Source: Terrimonas_A sp051954695 (GTDB lineage: Bacteria; Bacteroidota; Bacteroidia; Chitinophagales; Chitinophagaceae). From it: a stretch of DNA of 64,000 nucleotides. Under the pieces are notes generated by a model, which saw nothing but the letters and a program-made list of their open reading frames with translations, did no database searches and had not been told where the DNA came from. The position numbers were made by a program, and so were the translations under genes. Where the stretch lies: NCBI GenBank assembly GCA_051954695.1, contig JBQCHL010000002.1, positions 62,001 through 126,000 on the forward strand. Direction: 5' to 3'. This document shows, in pieces, positions 61,949 to 64,000 of the stretch; within the stretch, counting starts at the first letter, position 1; every line of letters starts with the position of its first letter.

Positions 61949-63457
61949 ATGAAAAAGTTGCTTCTGTTAACTGCTTTATCCGTTGTTCTTATTCCTGCAT
62001 ATTCCCAGAACGCGGCCACTGAAAGACAATTGATAGAAAATGTGATTCAGCTTTATTTTGATGGCTGGGCAACCGGTGATACCCTTAAACTGGGTAAGGC
62101 CATGCATGAGTCCTGTCATTTAAAAAATTACCGCGACGGGAAATTCATCCAGTATTCCAGGAATGAATATCTGAGCCTTTTCAAACCGCATCCCAGGCCT
62201 CAAAACCTAAGCACCCGCATAGTGTTGCTTGATATTACCAATGGTATGGGTAGTGCGAAAGTGGAGATCAGTACGGCACGAGATCTTTTTACAGACTATT
62301 TCAATCTTATGAAGACCAATGAAGGCTGGGTGATTGCTGATAAAGTATCTACCCGCACATCCCACAGGACCTTCGACGTAAATGCTATACGGCTGGAAAA
62401 AGAAACGATCCTGGAAGGATTGAAACGCCCCTGGAGCATTGCTTTTGTAACAGAAGACGAAGTCCTGATCTCAGAGAAAGAAGGTGACCTGGTAAAAGTG
62501 AATTTGCTGAGGAAAGAAAAGGTGAGGATCGAAGGTTTCCCTTCCGATATGGCGGATAGCCTCACCGGGTTTGGTGATAATACCGGCAAATTTGAGATAC
62601 TGCTGGATCCTGATTTTGGTAATAATAAATATATCTACCTGTCGTATGCCGCTGAAAAAGGCACTGTGCGAACCACAAAGATCATCAGGGCCGTACTGGA
62701 GAAAAATTCTTTGCGTCAGATCAAAACTCTTTTTGAGGCAGAGCCCTATACGCAAGAACGTTTTCACTATGGTGGCGGGATGGTATTTGGAAAAGACGGG
62801 AAATTATATTTCACAATTGGTGAAAGATTGTTCACAGAAAAAGACCAACCTGTTGTTCCCATAGCCCAGGATATTCATGACAGGAGAGGAAAGATCTACC
62901 GCATCAACCCTGATGGAACTATTCCGGATGATAACCCGGATTTTGGAATAAAAGCAACGCCGGGTCTATACGCAACCGGGATCAGGGCAGCGCAGGGCAT
63001 CACACTTGATACATCTACCGGGAAAATATGGTTCAGCGAACATGGCACACACCAGGGTGATGAGATCAATGTGCTGAAGGCAAAAGCGAATTATGGCTGG
63101 CCGATAAAGACGACAGGAAAATACCGCTATGCAGAATATGCGCCTTTGCCTATTCCGGGGAGTAATTATACCGATCCTGTTTGGGCCTGGTTACAGACAG
63201 TAGCTCCTACAGGTTTGCATTTTTATTCGGGTAATGAGTTTGCAGCCTGGAATCATAATCTTCTTGTGGGAGGGTTATCAAGAGGGAGTTTATGGCGTAT
63301 GGTGATAGAAGGTGAAACTATTAAAAGTGCAGATGAGCTTTTTACGGATGACAGGGTAAGGATTCGGAAGGTGGTTCAAAGTCCTGCGGGGAAATTGTAT
63401 ATACTTTCTGATGAGGTTAATGGGAAGTTGATCAGGGTTAGGAATGGGGCGTTTTGA
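61949..63457 (+). CDS. NTF2-like / PQQ-dependent sugar dehydrogenase-type fusion, exported
   Basis: 502 residues; signal MKKLLLLTALSVVLIPAYSQ. Residues 22-145 are an NTF2-like, lumazine-binding-type domain (ENVIQLYFDGWATGDTLKLGKAMHESC, GKFIQYSRNEYLSLF). Residues about 155-500 are a six-blade glucose/sorbosone dehydrogenase propeller: LKRPWSIAFVTEDEVLISEKEGDL, HYGGGMVFGKDGKLYFTIGER, GKIYRINPDGTIPDDNPDF, YATGIRAAQGITLD, FSEHGTHQGDEIN and NYGWP. It probably oxidises a sugar or other alcohol in the periplasm with PQQ; substrate unknown. The fusion to an NTF2-like domain is unusual. Follows the AraC regulator by 108 bases. Confidence 0.82.
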   Translation: MKKLLLLTALSVVLIPAYSQNAATERQLIENVIQLYFDGWATGDTLKLGKAMHESCHLKNYRDGKFIQYSRNEYLSLFKPHPRPQNLSTRIVLLDITNGMGSAKVEISTARDLFTDYFNLMKTNEGWVIADKVSTRTSHRTFDVNAIRLEKETILEGLKRPWSIAFVTEDEVLISEKEGDLVKVNLLRKEKVRIEGFPSDMADSLTGFGDNTGKFEILLDPDFGNNKYIYLSYAAEKGTVRTTKIIRAVLEKNSLRQIKTLFEAEPYTQERFHYGGGMVFGKDGKLYFTIGERLFTEKDQPVVPIAQDIHDRRGKIYRINPDGTIPDDNPDFGIKATPGLYATGIRAAQGITLDTSTGKIWFSEHGTHQGDEINVLKAKANYGWPIKTTGKYRYAEYAPLPIPGSNYTDPVWAWLQTVAPTGLHFYSGNEFAAWNHNLLVGGLSRGSLWRMVIEGETIKSADELFTDDRVRIRKVVQSPAGKLYILSDEVNGKLIRVRNGAF

Positions 63458-63471
63458 AATTTTGTTGTGGG

Positions 63472-63729
63472 ATGGTTGACAAAGTAAAAAAGGAAATTCA
63501 AAACGTTGTTGAATTTATAGAAGAAAGTGGTCATTCGAAAGAGGAAACTCAAGATGCTTTTGATAAAATGACTATTAACATCAACGGCTTGCAGGAAGAG
63601 TTTGAAGAAAGCGATAGTGAAATTGAGACTATTGCAAGAGAATCTATAGGGGAAACGGTAGCAAACATTCTGGACTATTTCAAAATAGATATTGATGTGG
63701 AGGAAGCAATAAGAGAACGTGATTGGTAG
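63472..63729 (+). CDS. Small acidic hypothetical protein
   Basis: 85 residues from the ATG at 63472 (MVDKVKKEIQ); the TTG at 63454 overlaps the previous stop and is less likely. Mostly helical and very acidic (EESGHSKEETQDAF, EEFEESDSEIETIARESIG, ANILDYFKIDIDVEEAIRERDW). No family recognised; size and acidity resemble immunity-type proteins but no toxin gene is near. It starts 14 bases after the dehydrogenase gene on the same strand. Confidence 0.6.
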   Translation: MVDKVKKEIQNVVEFIEESGHSKEETQDAFDKMTININGLQEEFEESDSEIETIARESIGETVANILDYFKIDIDVEEAIRERDW

Positions 63730-63788
63730 GCCAGCTTTCTCCAGGCTTTTAAAGGAATTTTCAAAAAATGAGTAAGCCTGGGTTGCAT

Positions 63789-64000
63789 TTATTTTCCCTT
63801 TGTGAATACCCGCTCACCCTGCGGACGTTTGATGGTCATTTGTTTCTTTACAGGATCGAATTCCAGCGTTACTCCGTTAGTGATTGTGAATTTATGTTCA
63901 TCAATAGGTTCGACGGGGATAGCGGATCCACCTTCCTGCTGAATAAAAAGCGTTGAATCCTTCCTGGTGACTATCCATTTTACTGGCGCACCTGCTGCAG
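63789..64000 (-). CDS. C-terminal part of an unidentified protein, runs off right edge
   Basis: A minus-strand frame open from the right edge to a TAA at 63789-63791, about 69 residues. It reads like a compact beta-rich end domain: PVKWIVTRKDSTLFIQQEGG, AIPVEPIDEHKFTITNGVTLEFDP, KKQMTIKRPQGERVFTKGK. Such tails (DUF3471-like) close many Bacteroidota serine hydrolases and peptidases, but the catalytic part is outside the window, so no function is assigned. It also explains the 62-codon plus-strand frame here, which is a shadow. Confidence 0.65.
   Translation of the reverse strand, partial: AAGAPVKWIVTRKDSTLFIQQEGGSAIPVEPIDEHKFTITNGVTLEFDPVKKQMTIKRPQGERVFTKGK

Noticed and set aside
63768..63956. 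62-codon plus-strand frame near the right edge
   Set aside because: The opposite strand holds a much more protein-like frame that continues off the window.

Overview
The window looks like a chromosomal segment from a Bacteroidota, most likely Chitinophagaceae (Chitinophaga/Niastella-type). The signs are SusC/SusD pairs, TonB-dependent receptors with carboxypeptidase-regulatory-like N-termini, many lipoproteins with a Cys a few residues before charged residues, signal peptides ending in AQ, hybrid histidine-kinase/AraC regulators, LytTR and HMA-AraC regulators, and promoters resembling TTTG-N19-TAnnTTTG. No rRNA, tRNA, CRISPR array, IS element or phage genes were seen. The only gene-poor stretch over 300 bases (8068-8420) holds a truncated lipoprotein ORF and the remains of a reverse-strand gene.

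Layout. 1-8067: left-edge partial astacin-like metalloprotease, HGSNAT/DUF1624-like membrane protein, orphan SusD lipoprotein, TonB receptor with a small exported protein, a lipoprotein, a DinB-type protein, and a DUF2975/HTH pair. 8111-12426: gene debris, DUF4846 and PKD-like lipoproteins, an alpha/beta hydrolase and a vanadium-haloperoxidase-like lipoprotein that lacks the catalytic residues. 12670-17140: LytS-type kinase, LytTR regulator and TonB receptor. 17145-21112: PhnA-like zinc-ribbon protein, then a metal cluster (HMA-AraC regulator, CopA-type ATPase, HMA chaperone) with a duplicated promoter architecture. 21142-21900: DUF3667 protein.

21948-38058 is a fructan utilisation locus: a hybrid two-component sensor with a periplasmic sugar-binding domain, divergent from an MFS sugar porter, fructokinase, SusC, SusD, three GH32 enzymes and a thioredoxin-like protein. 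The domain plan matches the Bacteroides thetaiotaomicron fructan locus with its fructose-sensing BT1754-type regulator. Two of the three GH32 proteins lack the canonical acid/base Glu. 38100-43823 holds a di-heme peroxidase with two small paralogous lipoproteins, a second hybrid sensor/AraC protein, and DUF2945 and DUF488 genes.

44020-60630 is the most interesting part. A membrane TPR/LuxR-type regulator is followed by one apparent operon: SusC, SusD, GH2 beta-galactosidase, GH63 alpha-glucosidase-like enzyme, a fused APH-kinase/class-III PLP enzyme, a DUF1338 (2-oxoadipate dioxygenase/decarboxylase) protein and an ALDH7-type alpha-aminoadipate semialdehyde dehydrogenase, closed by a terminator. 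I infer a pathway for glucosyl-galactosyl-hydroxylysine, the glycosylated amino acid of collagen: GH63 and GH2 would strip Glc-alpha-1,2-Gal-beta from hydroxylysine, the kinase/phospho-lyase would make alpha-aminoadipate semialdehyde, ALDH7 would make 2-aminoadipate, and DUF1338 would convert 2-oxoadipate to 2-hydroxyglutarate. The aminotransferase step and an inner-membrane importer are not in the window. Individual families are known; the combined locus is an inference from gene content and order.

60785-64000: membrane AraC regulator, NTF2-like/PQQ-type sugar dehydrogenase fusion, a small acidic protein and a right-edge partial gene on the minus strand.
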